This document shows positions 10,992 to 23,767 of a stretch of DNA of 64,000 nucleotides, piece after piece. Below the pieces are notes generated by a model. The model worked only from the letters and a program-made list of their open reading frames with translations, was not told where the DNA came from and ran no database searches. Every line of letters begins with the position of its first letter. Position 1 is the stretch's first letter. The position numbers were made by a program, and so were the translations under genes. This stretch comes from Glebionis coronaria (lineage: Eukaryota > Streptophyta > Magnoliopsida > Asterales > Asteraceae). Where the stretch lies: NCBI GenBank assembly GCA_025667525.1, contig CM046878.1, positions 572,860,868 through 572,924,867 of the forward strand, written 5' to 3'.

Positions 10992-12045
10992 CTTTTATAT
11001 AATCTAGCAGAATATCAAAATGTTTTTTTATTAAGAAACATTCTTCTAATTTATTTGTTTTTATTTTTAAATATTTATAAAAATAATTTAAAATTTCATT
11101 TATTTGGCAATAAATTTTGTCAATTTATTTTTGTTATAATAAAATTTAGTGAAGGAATCTCACAGTGAAGAAAAAATATATAAATATATATATGTTATTC
11201 TTGTGGAAAAAACACTTTACAAAAAATAAAATAATTAATATAACGTCAGTAGTTAAACTTTCAATAAATTTGATGGAGTAATCTTTTATATAATCTAGCA
11301 GAATATCAAAATATTTTTTTATTAAGAAACATTCTTCTAATTTATTTATTTTTATTTTAAGTATTTATAAAAATAATTTAAAATTTCATTTATTTGGCAA
11401 TAAATTTTGTGAATTTATTTTTGTTATAATAAAATTTAGTGAAGAAATCTCATAGTGAATAAAAAATATATAAACATATATATGTTATTTTTTTGGAAAA
11501 AAACTTTACAAAAAATAAAATTATTATAACGTCGGTAGTTAAAATTTTATATAATCTAGCAGAATATCAAAATGTTTTTTATTAAGAAACATTCTTCTAA
11601 TTTATTTATTTTTATTTTTAAGTATTTATAAAAATAATTTAAAATTTCATTTATTTAACAATAAATTTTGTCAATTTATTTTTGTTATAATAAAATTTAG
11701 TGAAGAAATATCATAGTGAAGAAAAAATATATAAAAATATATATGTTATTTTTGTGGAAAAAATTTTTTTACAAAAAATAAAATAATTAATATAGCGTCA
11801 GTAGTTAAACTTTTATATAATCTAGCAGAATATCAAAATGTTTTTTTTATTAAGAAACATTCTTCTAATTTATTTATTTTTATTTTTAAGTATTTATAAT
11901 AATAATTTAAAATTTCATTTATTTGCCAATAAATTTTGTCAATTTATTTTTGTTATAAAAAATTTAGTGAAGAAATCTCATAGTGAAGAAAAAATATATA
12001 AAAATATATATGTTATTTTTGTGGAAAAAAAATTCTTTTTTTCTT
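10992..12045. repeat. Four tandem AT-rich units of about 260-290 bp
   Basis: Units begin at about 10992, 11283, 11544 and 11810 with TTTTATATAATCTAGCAGAA and share TTAAGAAACATTCTTCTAAT, CAATAAATTTTGT and AAAATTTAGTGAAG. Differences between copies are small substitutions and short indels. The first unit is longest. It is a short satellite-like array; short frames inside are chance products. Confidence 0.9.
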
Positions 12046-12894
12046 AATTCAAAAAAAAAGTAAACTGGGTTTTTTATTTTATTTTTAATAACTTTAGAGC
12101 ACATGATATAGTGATGTGAATGTGATGTCATAGCCAAAAGTAGTGTCATAGCCAAAGAGTGTTGTCATTTAGGCTATGGCACGAGAATGGGTATGGTACC
12201 ACTTTTTATGAGGTGTAATAAGTTATGGAAAAAGTGGTGTCAGATGACTAAAAAGTGGTATAATGGGTTCATATATACCCCACTTTAGTAATTAACAAAA
12301 ATCACAACGCCAATTTTTATGGGCTAGAAAATACGACGTGTGGGCTAGAAAATACGACGTGAAGACTACATCGCATGAAATGGAAACCGTACAATATAAA
12401 CATATACCCTTTACACTTTATATCCTCTAAATTTTATACCTTAAATATAAAAATATATAAAATATATTTAAAGATTGATATCATTTATAATGAAATTTTT
12501 TATATGGAATTAAATGTGTAACTATTAGTTGTACTAATATCATAATTATAAAATAATAAAACACGAGAAAATTTTTATGTATTCACTGTAGATTAAAGTA
12601 AAATACTAGAATAAATTTGATTTATATGTAAAGCTCGTGCATATTGAGGATGAACATTTAAATACTAGTGTAGTTACTCATGCCTTTTTTTTATTTGCTA
12701 CAAAACATAACTTTGGTAACTTGCCCTTTATATAGTTGAACTGATTAAAAGATTGTCTTTAAAACGTTCTAATGGTATATCATGTTACTTCTAACAATCA
12801 TCCAATCACGTGTAAAAGATTTCATAGTTTAAACTAGTAAAACTTTAAGCTAACTTTTCCAATAAAGTTTGATTGGTGATATGATATTAAATTA
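12046..12894. other. Non-coding stretch with possible MITE relic
   Basis: Bases 12110-12260 contain repeated GTCATAGCCAAA words and AAAAGTGGT words like a degraded small DNA transposon, but paired termini could not be fixed. The remainder is AT-rich and featureless. Confidence 0.3.
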
Positions 12895-15800
12895 TCTATA
12901 TCTATATCTATATCTATATACCCTATAAAGGGTGTATCCTAATTGTTAAAAAGTTGAAAATTTTCAACATTTGTATTTCTAGAAACTATTGTGGGATTGT
13001 TTTTAAGAAACGATTTTGATATGCAGAGTTGGATGATCCCGTTTAAAAGAGAAGTATTGATTTGCACTAAAAACTGAAAATAATGTATTAACAGAAAGTA
13101 TCACTATTCAAATGCACACGCTGTAAAGTCAAAACTTGTTCGAGAAGCCTCAAAATTTTCAACTGATTCATTATAAAACCCAAACCTAAACCCAATATCA
13201 TACATAAAACGTTATATATTGTCGTTAATTAGGTCATTATGTTTTTTTTTCAGTTCCATGGTTTATGACGGTGGATGATGATCGTGATCATGAAGATGAT
13301 GATGGTGCTTAATTGAAGGAGACTACTCCAGGTACAATCCTCTCCATCAATAATTCGACTGTAATTTTTTTTAGCATTAAGTTGATTGTAACGAATGATA
13401 TATATGTTTCCTTAATGATCTAGCCTGGGTTGTTGGAATTTGGATTGCTGGAAACACCCAAATTAGGGTTTTCATTTGCCAATTTGAAGGTCAGTTTTTA
13501 AGATTTCTATGTTGACTTTTTGTGGGTTTTGTGTAGTTTAGATAATCTGATTATATATTAGTTTTCAGTTTTATGTCTACAGTCAGGGTTTTATGGTGCA
13601 AATGAGGTATGTTCAAAATATTGATACTTGTATTTGTTGCTAATAATAATTTGTTCAATTTTAAAATCATTACTTTATTGGATGACAAGTTTAAGTTAGA
13701 CGGTGTTTCTTAGTGATTCTTATCAGGTTTGAGTAAACTACTGTTAGGGTGATTGGTTAAAACTCTAATGATCGATTTTGTTGGATAAAATTTTTGATCA
13801 AAGATAAAGAGTATAGGTCACAATGTTGAATCACTATGTTTAATGGTGCGGATAATTAAAGTATATAAGTTTGCATCAGGAAATATTGAAACAAATAAAT
13901 TCCCAGTATAATTCTAATTGCTTATAATGGTGGTGTGATCGTTTAGTTACTCGATTAGCACATTTACATTTTCAACAGATATAGTACATGTAGACATGTA
14001 CTCAGGTGGAATATGACGATATGTTGATCTGTTTATTGAGAATGGTTAATTTAATCAACTGTTCTTGGTTATTGTTTGCTTTTGAGCCTGCTTGAATTTC
14101 AATTTTTTTAGTTTTATGTACTAAGCTACCAACATAAATCCTTTCTATGAATGCAGATGCAAAACGGCCAATACAACGAGCTCACTGTTGAATTATAAAA
14201 GTTTTAGGAAACATCTGTTGTCAAGTAAAGTTTGGTTCAATTTCTTTTTCTAGGACGACTAAATAGAAGGATGATTATTTATTGAAAAGACGTTTTGGCC
14301 TTGCGCAGATAATCCTCTCATTCATGTATTAAGAGTAAGCTTTATTTTCTTTCAACTAAAAGTTTCTTTATTTTTTCTCAAGTAAAAGTAAACATGTAAC
14401 TAAACATCATCTAGGACTATGTTTGACGTGATGCGGGTTTTTTCCAGGTTTGCTGTTGTGTTCAATTAGAATAAAAAACATGTATGTAACAATAATGAAG
14501 GGTTCCCTCTCATGCTATGTTGAGAAGCTCATATTCCGACAAAAGCATCGTGTAAGCATCCTTATTGTTATCTTTTCATGTTGGCATGTTTTCCTTCAGT
14601 CCTCTTTAGTACGTTAAATGATATTGGCATTGGAAAGTAAATATTTTCTTAAATTTCAGAGATTTAAGGAAATTGACACGGTTCTTATCGATTTTGTGTT
14701 TGCTGGTAAACTCATCTATATTATTTTTAATGGTGGGTTCTTTTGTGGTACATGTTTTAAGTTCATATAAATTTGTTGCTTACTGGACACGGTCTTCTTC
14801 CATTTGTTGCGTCTGTTGAGTCTGCCAACATTAAACTTCATAGCATGTCATTACTTTTATTTTTCCTCATAGGTATGCATAATATTTTATCTGATCATGG
14901 CATATGAATGTTGATAGGTATTTGGCTATGAACATGACATATGAATGTTGATAGGTATTTGGCTATGAACATTTTGATTTCCTGGAGAATGAGCCATTTG
15001 ACTATTAACACCGTAACTAATCCTTAACATACAAATAGTATTATTTTTTAGATTTGTAGTATTTGATATGAATCTCATTTGGTTGTGTATCATGTGGGGA
15101 ACCTGTAACAACGTTGTAGATTTGTACTGCATAATATATGCTACTCTTAATAAGTTTTTTAAACCAAAAACTTATAATGATGTTTGTAATTATGATTATT
15201 GAATTAATGTTATAAATAAAGAGATGGAAGCTTTGTATAGGAACAATATGTTGGTTCTTTTCGATCGTTTTATAGGTATAGGATATAAGTGGATTTATAA
15301 AATTAGATACAAGTTAAGGTAATATATGTGGTAGTTTTCTTGAGTGTAAGAAACACTAAATTTTTCTAAATGGGTCTGGGATCTGATTTTCAGTTGTTAT
15401 AATGTTGATCTTATTGAAACTTGTGATGCATTTGTGCTGGTGAATAGGTGATAAATATGTGAATTGGTTTGGTTATGTGACTGCTTAGTTGCACATAGAG
15501 GATTGTAGTACTAAAGTGAAAGTTGTATAGAAATAATCAAAACTTAACGTATGTGAGTAAAAGATGTTTCTGTATTCTAAACAATGAATCTGTGTTGATC
15601 CATGTGAGTGGATATGGTTGATAATTCTTGTTTATGTCTAATCTTGTATATTGAGATACCGAAATTTGAGTCTATAGATGAAAAGAGGGACATACTGCTA
15701 ATTTTGATGTGTACCCCTCTAAATCTGTAGTATGATGTTGTACAATATGATTTACGTGTTATACCTTTGTGGTGTCTAAATCACCTAACTTCAGAAATAA

Positions 15801-16885
15801 ATATTGCCAAGTTTCTCTTAGAAATGGATTCACGGAAACTGAATTTTTTTCCGGCTATCAAGCCTAATGTCTACATGAAATATTGAGATACATCATATTG
15901 CTCATAAATCCTTAATGCCAAATTTAAAGCAATTTTGTGGAGACTATGGAGTTCTGATCTCTCTATTTAATTACTTGAATTGTTCTATCTGATGTTCTGA
16001 ACCAATTCTATGGCCATATTTGGAAGCTTCAAGTTGCTTTCATGTATGTATTACCTTAGTACTGGCACAATAACTATGCTTATTGTTGTTACTGACGTAG
16101 TATTTTTTAATTTGTAGATTGTATTACTTCTGTCCTGCATGCTTGCTTTTTTCTTAAATTACTCGATCATCCTGAACACAACTCTCCATTTAGCGGTCAA
16201 GCAGACCATGTGTGTTAATCTGAAGGTACGTTAGATAGAGAGGGTGCCACATGTGCCGTGGTGCAACACGGTAAAGATGTCCTTACCTTACGACATCAGA
16301 AGCTTTCTTGCAAGTATCTATAGCAGTTTAAAAGTGTAATTGGTTTATGAAAATAATGCATTTTTATTTTATTTTTACTGTACTATAAACTTCATAATAT
16401 ATTATTCTTATGGATGCGTATAATTATTAACCCTTTATTTTTATTTGAAAACCCGAAGACTGGACTTATACAAGCTATATGGCATGTTTTAGCAAGTGCA
16501 TTATTTATATCCTTGTGTAACTCCTATAATAATCAGAAACACAAACACAATGAGAAACTAAGAATTGAAAGAATAGATCTTATTGTTTGCGCGTGTTTCA
16601 GTTCCTAGAATAGATCCACTTTCTTTTTAATCATGTCCAAAGACAACTTGTCGAATCCATATTTGACATAATAATTCAATTTGTTTTTACAGTTTGGACT
16701 TTTACCACTACTACAGTAGCAAAGTTAGAAAATAAACGAAGTTATAAAGTCTAATGCAATCTTAAGCTAACATAGTTTTTATAGAGTGCTAAGTAGGTGA
16801 TTTTTATTGATCTTGTCATAATATATCGTGTCGTTAATTATCTGCCTCCAGGCAATTCTGCAGCTATGCGCGGGCAATCGTCTAG
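12895..16885 (+). mobile_element. Helitron-like element 1 (non-autonomous)
   Basis: It begins TCTATATC after an A (12894) and ends GCTATGCGCGGGCAATCG plus TCTAG (CTAG at 16882-16885) before a T, matching the TC...CTRR ends and A/T insertion site known for Helitrons. The start region carries TACCCTATAAAGGG, followed by the hairpin GTTGAAAATTTTCAAC. Both ends match those of the next element. The interior, about 4 kb, has no RepHel helicase and no recognisable captured gene; it is intron-like AT-rich DNA with a 37-bp tandem duplication at 14901-14971. Confidence 0.55.
14901..14971. repeat. 37-bp tandem duplication
   Basis: CATATGAATGTTGATAGGTA followed by TTTGGCTATGAACATGA occurs twice back to back (14901-14937 and 14938-14971). 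Confidence 0.9.
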
Positions 16886-19800
16886 TACCCCTATAATGGA
16901 GGAATCCAAAATGTTGAAAAGTTGAAACTTTTCAACATTTCTAAAAGTGGAAACATAAAAATCCGTTGAATAAATCACAAAGCATCTGACTTTTTAAACA
17001 CCTCAAGTCATATGGAAACAAGTTTAATGTCATAAAGGACATTCCAAAAAACTTTCATAACTCTTTGGATGATTAGTTTCAAAAATCATTCTTCCTATAT
17101 ACGCTACAATAATAACTCAATTGTAATGACAGTTTCAAAACTATATCACATTGTATCATTTAGGTTACGTCACAGCATTGTCTTGCTCATGTTTTTTCAA
17201 GATCGAATAATGGTATGTACCCATTTTATTTTAATGTCTAGGCCTTTGAATTATAAGTTGTAAATCACATTATTTTCTTACACAGGATTATGATGGATTT
17301 GGATTTGGATATCAAAAGGCTACGCAAAAGGTTTTTATTATTGATCTACATACACAAAAGGTTTGTATTATTTTTAGCCTTACTTGAATTTGGTTTGCGC
17401 TTAGTGGTAGGGTAAAACTACATAGGCGGTGGATCCGACCATGTCAGATATTTATACATGATTTTATAATAGGGTGTTCGTATTAGCTTATTTTTTAAGT
17501 TTATGGGTTTTGGAAAAGCTAATAAGGCTACCATTTAGGCTTTTGAGTTTATGGATTAACTGAAATTTCACACATCAAACAATCAAATGTCTTTGCATCC
17601 TGTTATGTTTCTAGAGTCCCGATCTTTTAAAAACTGAAGGTATTCTACAAAGTGTAGAAAGCAACCAAAAGTTGGCATGTGGCACTTTTGCGCATTACGA
17701 CTCTTTATAAGTTTTCTTTCAGAATTAGTTCTGACCCATTTTTAATGGAAAATAGCTAGCATTGGTGAACGATTCTAAATGAAAAAGACGAGTTCTGCAA
17801 GCATGGCCTGAAGACACCCTGTAGTCGCACACACAACCCCCGTCTAATGCACGTGATATAAGTAGGCATATTCTGGATAATCGTTCCCAAACTGTCACAT
17901 GCGAGGTGCAACATTACGTCAGAGTCTGCATACCGGGGACACGGGATTGAGCTGTTTCAATAACTTCCCTTAGGTCACCAGAAAGCATGCATGTATAAAA
18001 AATGAAACTCACGAACCTGGTTCTACGAATGATGGTGACATGTTCGAGATTAGAACAACAAGAAAGTAGTTTATCTCATATTTTATAATCTCGCCTCTTT
18101 TTTGAATTTATAGTCTCACTTTTAAATGTCTATTCCAAATATGCAGGCATCCCTTTTTTCTTAGAAACTTCCCACGAATAAAGGTTTTTCATGCTTCTTT
18201 AGTGTATATGTACTGATTTTCCACCGCGCATTGGTACTTCTGTTGATAAGTGTTATTTTACTCTCTATAATGCAGAGGAGAATTGTTGGTCTTCATCAAA
18301 TAACATCGACTTGATACACATACATAACGGGTACATGGGAGCCCCTAGAGGAAGGCTTACTTCTGTAAGATTAATTTATTTGAGTTCATACTATATTAAG
18401 TATTTGATACTATTTTACCTTATATGACTCTTTCTCTTTACTTGATTTTGATGGTGCTGCAGTCTTGAAACAACAAGGCATGTTTTATTGATCACTATTA
18501 TCCTCTCTAAGAAGGAGCTCGATACATCGTCTATTGGGTGAACACTACTAACTTGGTAATACATTACATGCAAAAAGATTGTTATAAAGTAGTTTTAAAT
18601 GTACTAAAGTTTACTGTAGATAACTATAAGGGTCGATATGTAAATCATTAGATCAATAACTGACTGACAAAAACATAAATATTCAAAAGTTAATATATCC
18701 ACTTTATTAGACGAGTGTTGAATAGTCTCTAGAAAACCCCACATGTCATTGGTTGTTCTTTTTTCGTGGTTCCACTGACTATGATATTGTCATGTTGTCA
18801 TATTTATAGAATTGTAGGTGATATATATTTCACCGTATGATATATCATTTGTTGGACTTAGGAGAAAATAACTTACAGTTGAAAATTTATCATTTATATT
18901 GGTTTACAGCTCATGTTATTCAGGAATTTATGGTGTAAATTGAGACATTAGCTGTAATGAACACTTTAATTTGTGCCACTTTTTTCTCTACAACAAGTTC
19001 GACTATAATATACAAACATTTATACTTGACTATTTAACTTCGGTGTATTTGTATTTGTATTTGTATATGGTATGTATTCTCATTGTATGTAAATGTTAAT
19101 AATACTACCATCTACTAGGATGTGATTTAGCTTAAAAGGCGAAAAAACGCATAAAACGTTAACTCTGCTCGTTAATTTTAAATGACACTCAGTGAATCAC
19201 GGGCTTCTTTCCTCTTTTATAGTACATGCCAATGTTAAGTTGAAGGAGTCTTATGTTTTTCTCTGTAAATCGTGGAACACTTGTATCTTAAATCAGATCA
19301 CATATCAGCCTTCACTAGCCGGGTAGTCGTGCGTTACAGCCCGTGTAACTAAATAACCCACATCTTTATACATTATAGTAGTACATGCGCAATGCATCAA
19401 AACCAAATATGGAGAAAGCAATGTTTTGGTACACGGTAATATAGGAATTCATGGCATGTTACGAGTGTTTGCTATTTCATTTTAATAACTTCACTTTCAG
19501 TTTCAAGAAAGACTTACCACAAAATTGAATATGGTTTATAATCTATCGTTAGATAAATTCCGCCCAGGGTTCTAAATAGCGCGCTATAGCGCGCCTTATA
19601 GCGGGCTATAGCGTGAAGCGTGGCCTCCACGTTACGAAACATACTAAGGCGTCGTCTCAAGGCGTAGCGTGCTAAAAAGCGCCATAAAGCGTGATATAGC
19701 GCGCTATAGCGCGTAGCGTGACGCTTTTTTCGAATCTTTTTGCAGATTTACAAGAATTTTGCTCGTTTACTAGTTTTTGGCTATTTAGTAGACTTGGGCT

Positions 19801-20067
19801 TAGTAATTTTACTATAGAGATAAATTCTTGAGTAACTACTAGTCGGTTTTGTTTTAAATTTAAATTTAAATTTAAATACTGTTCCATTTTGTAAACTCGC
19901 TATATAAATATTACTTTAAAAATATTTTGTGTCGCTATATATCACGCTTCAAAACACGTCATAGCTTCGATATAGCTTCTGTAGCTTGTAGCTCGGAAAT
20001 AACGCTACGCTACGCTTCACGCTATTTACAACCTTGATTCCGCCGCTATGCGCAGGTACTCGTCTAG
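16886..20067 (+). mobile_element. Helitron-like element 2, abutting element 1
   Basis: It starts TACCCCTATAATGG directly after the CTAG of element 1, followed by the same GTTGAAACTTTTCAAC hairpin. It ends GCTATGCGCAGGTACTCG plus TCTAG (CTAG at 20064-20067) before a T. The 3' tail is nearly the same as that of element 1. A hAT miniature element (19565-20036) interrupts its last 100 bases. A TC start is missing at the junction, which fits element 1 having inserted into the 5' end of element 2. No RepHel gene is present. Confidence 0.55.
19565..20036. mobile_element. hAT-type miniature element, perfect 8-bp TSD
   Basis: Termini CAGGGTTCTAAATAGCG and CGCTATTTACAACCTTG are inverted with two mismatches, flanked by the perfect duplication ATTCCGCC (19557-19564 and 20037-20044). 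The body is rich in GCGCTATAGCGC palindromes near both ends. At 472 bp it is non-coding. It sits inside the 3' end of Helitron-like element 2, so it is the younger of the two. Confidence 0.85.
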
Positions 20068-20184
20068 TACTTCTATATTTAGCTATGAATTTCTCATCTG
20101 AATTTGAACAAGACAACATTTTAGTAGATAGCCAGGGCCGAATGCAAAAAAAATTTACTAAGATTTTGCAATTTTACTACATCG

Positions 20185-22589
20185 TAGAGGTGGCAAATAG
20201 GTTGGTTTGGTTGGGTTTGGGTGATGGGTCAAATGGGTTGTGGGTCAAATGGGTTATAGGTCAAATGGGTCATCATTTAATAATGGGTCTAATGGGTTAT
20301 CGGTCAAATGGTTTGGGTCGGGTCAACCCACTAACTTACAATATTTTCCTATCTTTTAACATGTTCAAACGTTTTTATCTGTATTAGTTCGATTTTTACG
20401 TTTTGGTCAGTTGTTTTAAGTTTTTCATCGATATTTAAGTTTTCATCAGTTTTTTACGTTTTCATCAGTATTTTTACGTTTTCGTCAGAAAATTTATGTT
20501 TTCGTCAGTAAATTTACGTTTTCGACAGTAAATATACGTTTTCGTCTGTAAATTTACGTTTTAGTCAGAAAATTTACTTTTGCTTCAGAAATTTTACATT
20601 TTCGTCAGAAATTTTACATTTTCGTCAGAAAATTTACGTTTTCGTCTGTAAATGTACGTTTTCGTTTGTAAATTTACGTTTTCTTCAGAAAATTTACGTT
20701 CTCGTCAGCAATTTTACATTTTCGTCAGAAAATTTTAGTTCTCGTCTGTAAATTTACGTTTTCGTTAGTAAATTTACGTTTTCGTCAGTAAATATACGTT
20801 TTCGTCAGAAAATTTACGTTTTCATCAGTAAATTTACGTTTTCGTCAGAAAGTTTACGTTTTCGTTAGAAAATTTACGTTTTCGGCAGTAAATTTATGTT
20901 TTCATCAAAAAATTTACGTTTTCGTCAGTAAATTTACGTTTTCGACAGAAAATATACGTTTTCGACAGAAAATATACATTTTCGACGGAAAATTTACGTT
21001 TTCGACAGAAAATTTACGTTTCCGACGGAAAATTTAAGTTTTGACGTAAAAATTACGTTTTCGTCGGAAAATTTACGTTTTCGTCAGTAAATTTACGTTT
21101 TCGACAGAAAATTTACGTTTTCGTCAGTAAATTTACGTTTTCGTGAGAAAATTTACGTTTTCGTCAGAAAATTTACGTTTCCGTCAGAAAATATACGTTT
21201 TCTTTAGAAAATTACGTTTTCGTCATAAAATTTACGTTTTCGTCAGTATATTTACGTTTTCGTCTGTAAATCTACGTTTTCGACAGAAAATTTACGTTTT
21301 CGTCAGTAAATTTACTTTTTCGTTAGAAAGTTTACGTTTCGTTTATTAATCTACGTTTTCTGCAATAAATTTACGTTTTCGTCTGTAAATTTATGTTTTC
21401 GTCTCTAAATTTACGTTTTCATCAGTAATTTACGTTTTCGACAGAAATATTACGTTTTCTGACGAAAACTTAAAATTACTAACGAAAACGTAAATATAAT
21501 GACGAAAGTTTACGTTTTCGTTTATTAAACTACGTTTTTGGCAGAAATTTACGTTTTCGTCTGTAAATTTACGTTTTCATCACTAAATTTACGTTTTCGA
21601 CATAAAATTTACGTTTTTGACAGAAAGTTTACGTTTTCTGCCGAAAACATAAATTACTGACGAAAACTTAAAATTACTGACGAAAACGTAAATATACTGA
21701 CGAAAATGTAAATATACTGACGAAAACGTAAATATTATGATGAAAACGTAATTTTTCTGACGAAAACGTAAATTTATTGACGAAAACGTAAGTTTAAAGA
21801 CGAAAACGTAAGTTTTCTGACGAAAACGTAAATTTATTGACGAAAACTTAAATTTACTGATGAAAACGTAAATTTACTAACGAAAACGTAAATTTACATT
21901 CGAAAACGTAAAGCTACTGACGAAAACATAAATTTACTGACGAAAACGAAAATTTTCTGACGAATACGTGAATTTACTGACTAAAACGTAAATTTAAAGA
22001 CGAAAACTTTAAATTTCTGACGAAAACGTAAATTTACTGACGAAAACGTAAATTTAAAGACGAAAACGTTAATTTTCTGACAAAAAGTAAATTTACTGAC
22101 GATAAGGTAAATTTTCTGACGAAAACGTAAATTTTCTGACGAAAACGTAAACTTAAAGACGAAAACGTTAATTTTCTGACGAAAACGTAAATTTACTGAC
22201 GATAAGGTATATATTCTGACGAAAACTTAAATTTTCTGACGAAAACTTAAATTTTCTGACGAATACATATATTTACTGACGAAAATGTAAATTTACTGAC
22301 GAAAACATAAATTTACTGACGAAAACGTAAATTTAGTGACTTAATAATAATAACTAACTTTTTAGACTATTGGGTTTTTGGTCAAATAATAGGAACCATG
22401 TGACCCATTATTAAACCCATTTGACCCATTCTCAAACTCATTTGACCCAAACTTCATTTTACACAAAGATAAGGGTGACCCATTTGACCCATCACTTTAT
22501 ATTTGCTCAACCCATTCCAACCCATAAGGTTGTGAAATTGAACCCAATTTGCCCATTTTTAGTTGAATGGGTTGAAATTGCCACCTCTA
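20185..22589. mobile_element. Foldback element with hAT-like termini
   Basis: Termini TAGAGGTGGCAAAT (20185) and ATTGCCACCTCTA (ending 22589) are inverted. Flanks CTACATCG and CTACACGG agree at 6 of 8 bases, compatible with an aged hAT duplication. Next come sub-terminal inverted blocks of GGGTCAAATGGGT words (20220-20330) and their complement (22400-22575). The centre is an opposed array of 20-bp units. The 2.4-kb element has no transposase. Confidence 0.75.
20387..22345. repeat. Opposed arrays of a 20-bp unit (about 95 copies)
   Basis: The unit is TTTACGTTTTCGTCAGTAAA, with variants at the GTCAG and TAAA positions. Orientation runs forward at 20387-21455, reverse at 21456-21506, forward at 21507-21640 and reverse at 21641-22345. 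Period is kept at 20 bp with few indels, while sequence varies by substitution. Transcription through it would give a long hairpin RNA. Short frames inside are repeat translations only. It is not a CRISPR array, because there are no unique spacers. Confidence 0.95.
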
Positions 22590-22789
22590 CTACACGGTGA
22601 ACTTTACCTTGTAGAGATGTAGTCGTGCCCTTATAAACTTCATATGTGCGTTACCACGGCATATACTACACTTACTAAAAAGAAAAAATAACGGTTGTCG
22701 TAAGCCTTAGTGATGAGATAGATAACAGTACTATGGCGTCAGTCACGGTGCAACTTAGCGGTGTCACAAGGCAAAAATAACCCGCGAGT

Positions 22790-23767
22790 GCACCGGGCTA
22801 GGATTGTACACACTTCCTTAGAGCTACATAGGCGCGATTTAATTCCTAGTTCTGCTATTATGAGAAAGGTGGGAAATGGCTTGAATACTAGATTTTGGAA
22901 AGATATCTGGTGTGGTGACAAAACGTTTGTTGCAAGATTTCTGAGGATGGCTGCTTTAGCTTTTAATATCAATGCTTGTGTTAATGAGTATTGGTCTTTG
23001 CAGGGGTGGAGTATAAATTGGCGGCGAGAAATTCGTGGAGGGATTGAGTTATTTTAACATACTCAATTAATGAGTTGTATCGAGGTAACTCGTCTGAACT
23101 TGGACCAAGACATATGGGTGTGGAATTTTAATGATGAAGATTTTTTTCACAGTTAGGACCATTAGGCACACTTTAGACGTTATTCGCCTTCCGGTTGCTA
23201 GAATGGAGACTCGTTGGTCCAATATACTTTCGATTAAGGTGAATGTGTTTGTGTGGAGAGTTAGGCTGAATAGGCTTCCTACGCCTACTTGTTTACATCT
23301 TCGTGGGATAGATATTGATTCGCTGCTATGTTTGTCTTGCAACACTAACGTGGAAGATAGTAACCATATGGTTTTTTCTTATAATGTTGCATTGAAGTTA
23401 TGGAACAAATTGGCGATGTGGTTGGATCTTAATATTCCAGGTTTCGCTAACTTGGATGACATGTTTCAATGGATAGATGGACACAGTGGTGGTTTTAATC
23501 GATGGAGGATCTTAAACATAACTTGTGTTACTCTCATGTGGATCCTCTGGATGTACAGGAACTCAGTGGTGTTTGATGGCTCAAGTCTTAAGAAAAATCA
23601 ACTCTTCGATTTAGTATTTTTTTTTTCTTTTAATTGGTTATGTTATAGAATCCGCAATGGTAGAATTAGCTGGGACGCGTGGATGTAAAACCCGCGTATG
23701 TAATTATCTTTTTTCTCTTTTGCTAGTTTAATCTAGCTTTTTATAAAACAGTCGTTCAAAAAAAATA
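22790..23767 (+). pseudogene. LINE (non-LTR retrotransposon) 3' fragment with zf-RVT domain
   Basis: Translated frames contain MRKVGNGLNTRFWKDIWCGD and GWSINWRREIRGGIE, then in another frame IKVNVFVWRVRLNRLPTPTC, CLSCNTNVEDSNHM and the hydrophobic WILWMYRNSVVFDG. This is the reverse-transcriptase zinc-binding (zf-RVT) C-terminal region of plant LINE proteins. The last zinc ligand, usually a Cys in the FSC motif after the His, reads Tyr here (FSYN). A frameshift separates the halves near 23057-23130. A short A-run at 23758-23766 fits a LINE tail. The RT core is missing, so this is a 5'-truncated dead copy. Confidence 0.8.

Noticed and set aside
20387..22345. Regular short repeats resembling a CRISPR array
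   Set aside because: The units are contiguous, without unique spacers, occur in both orientations, and the DNA is plant nuclear.
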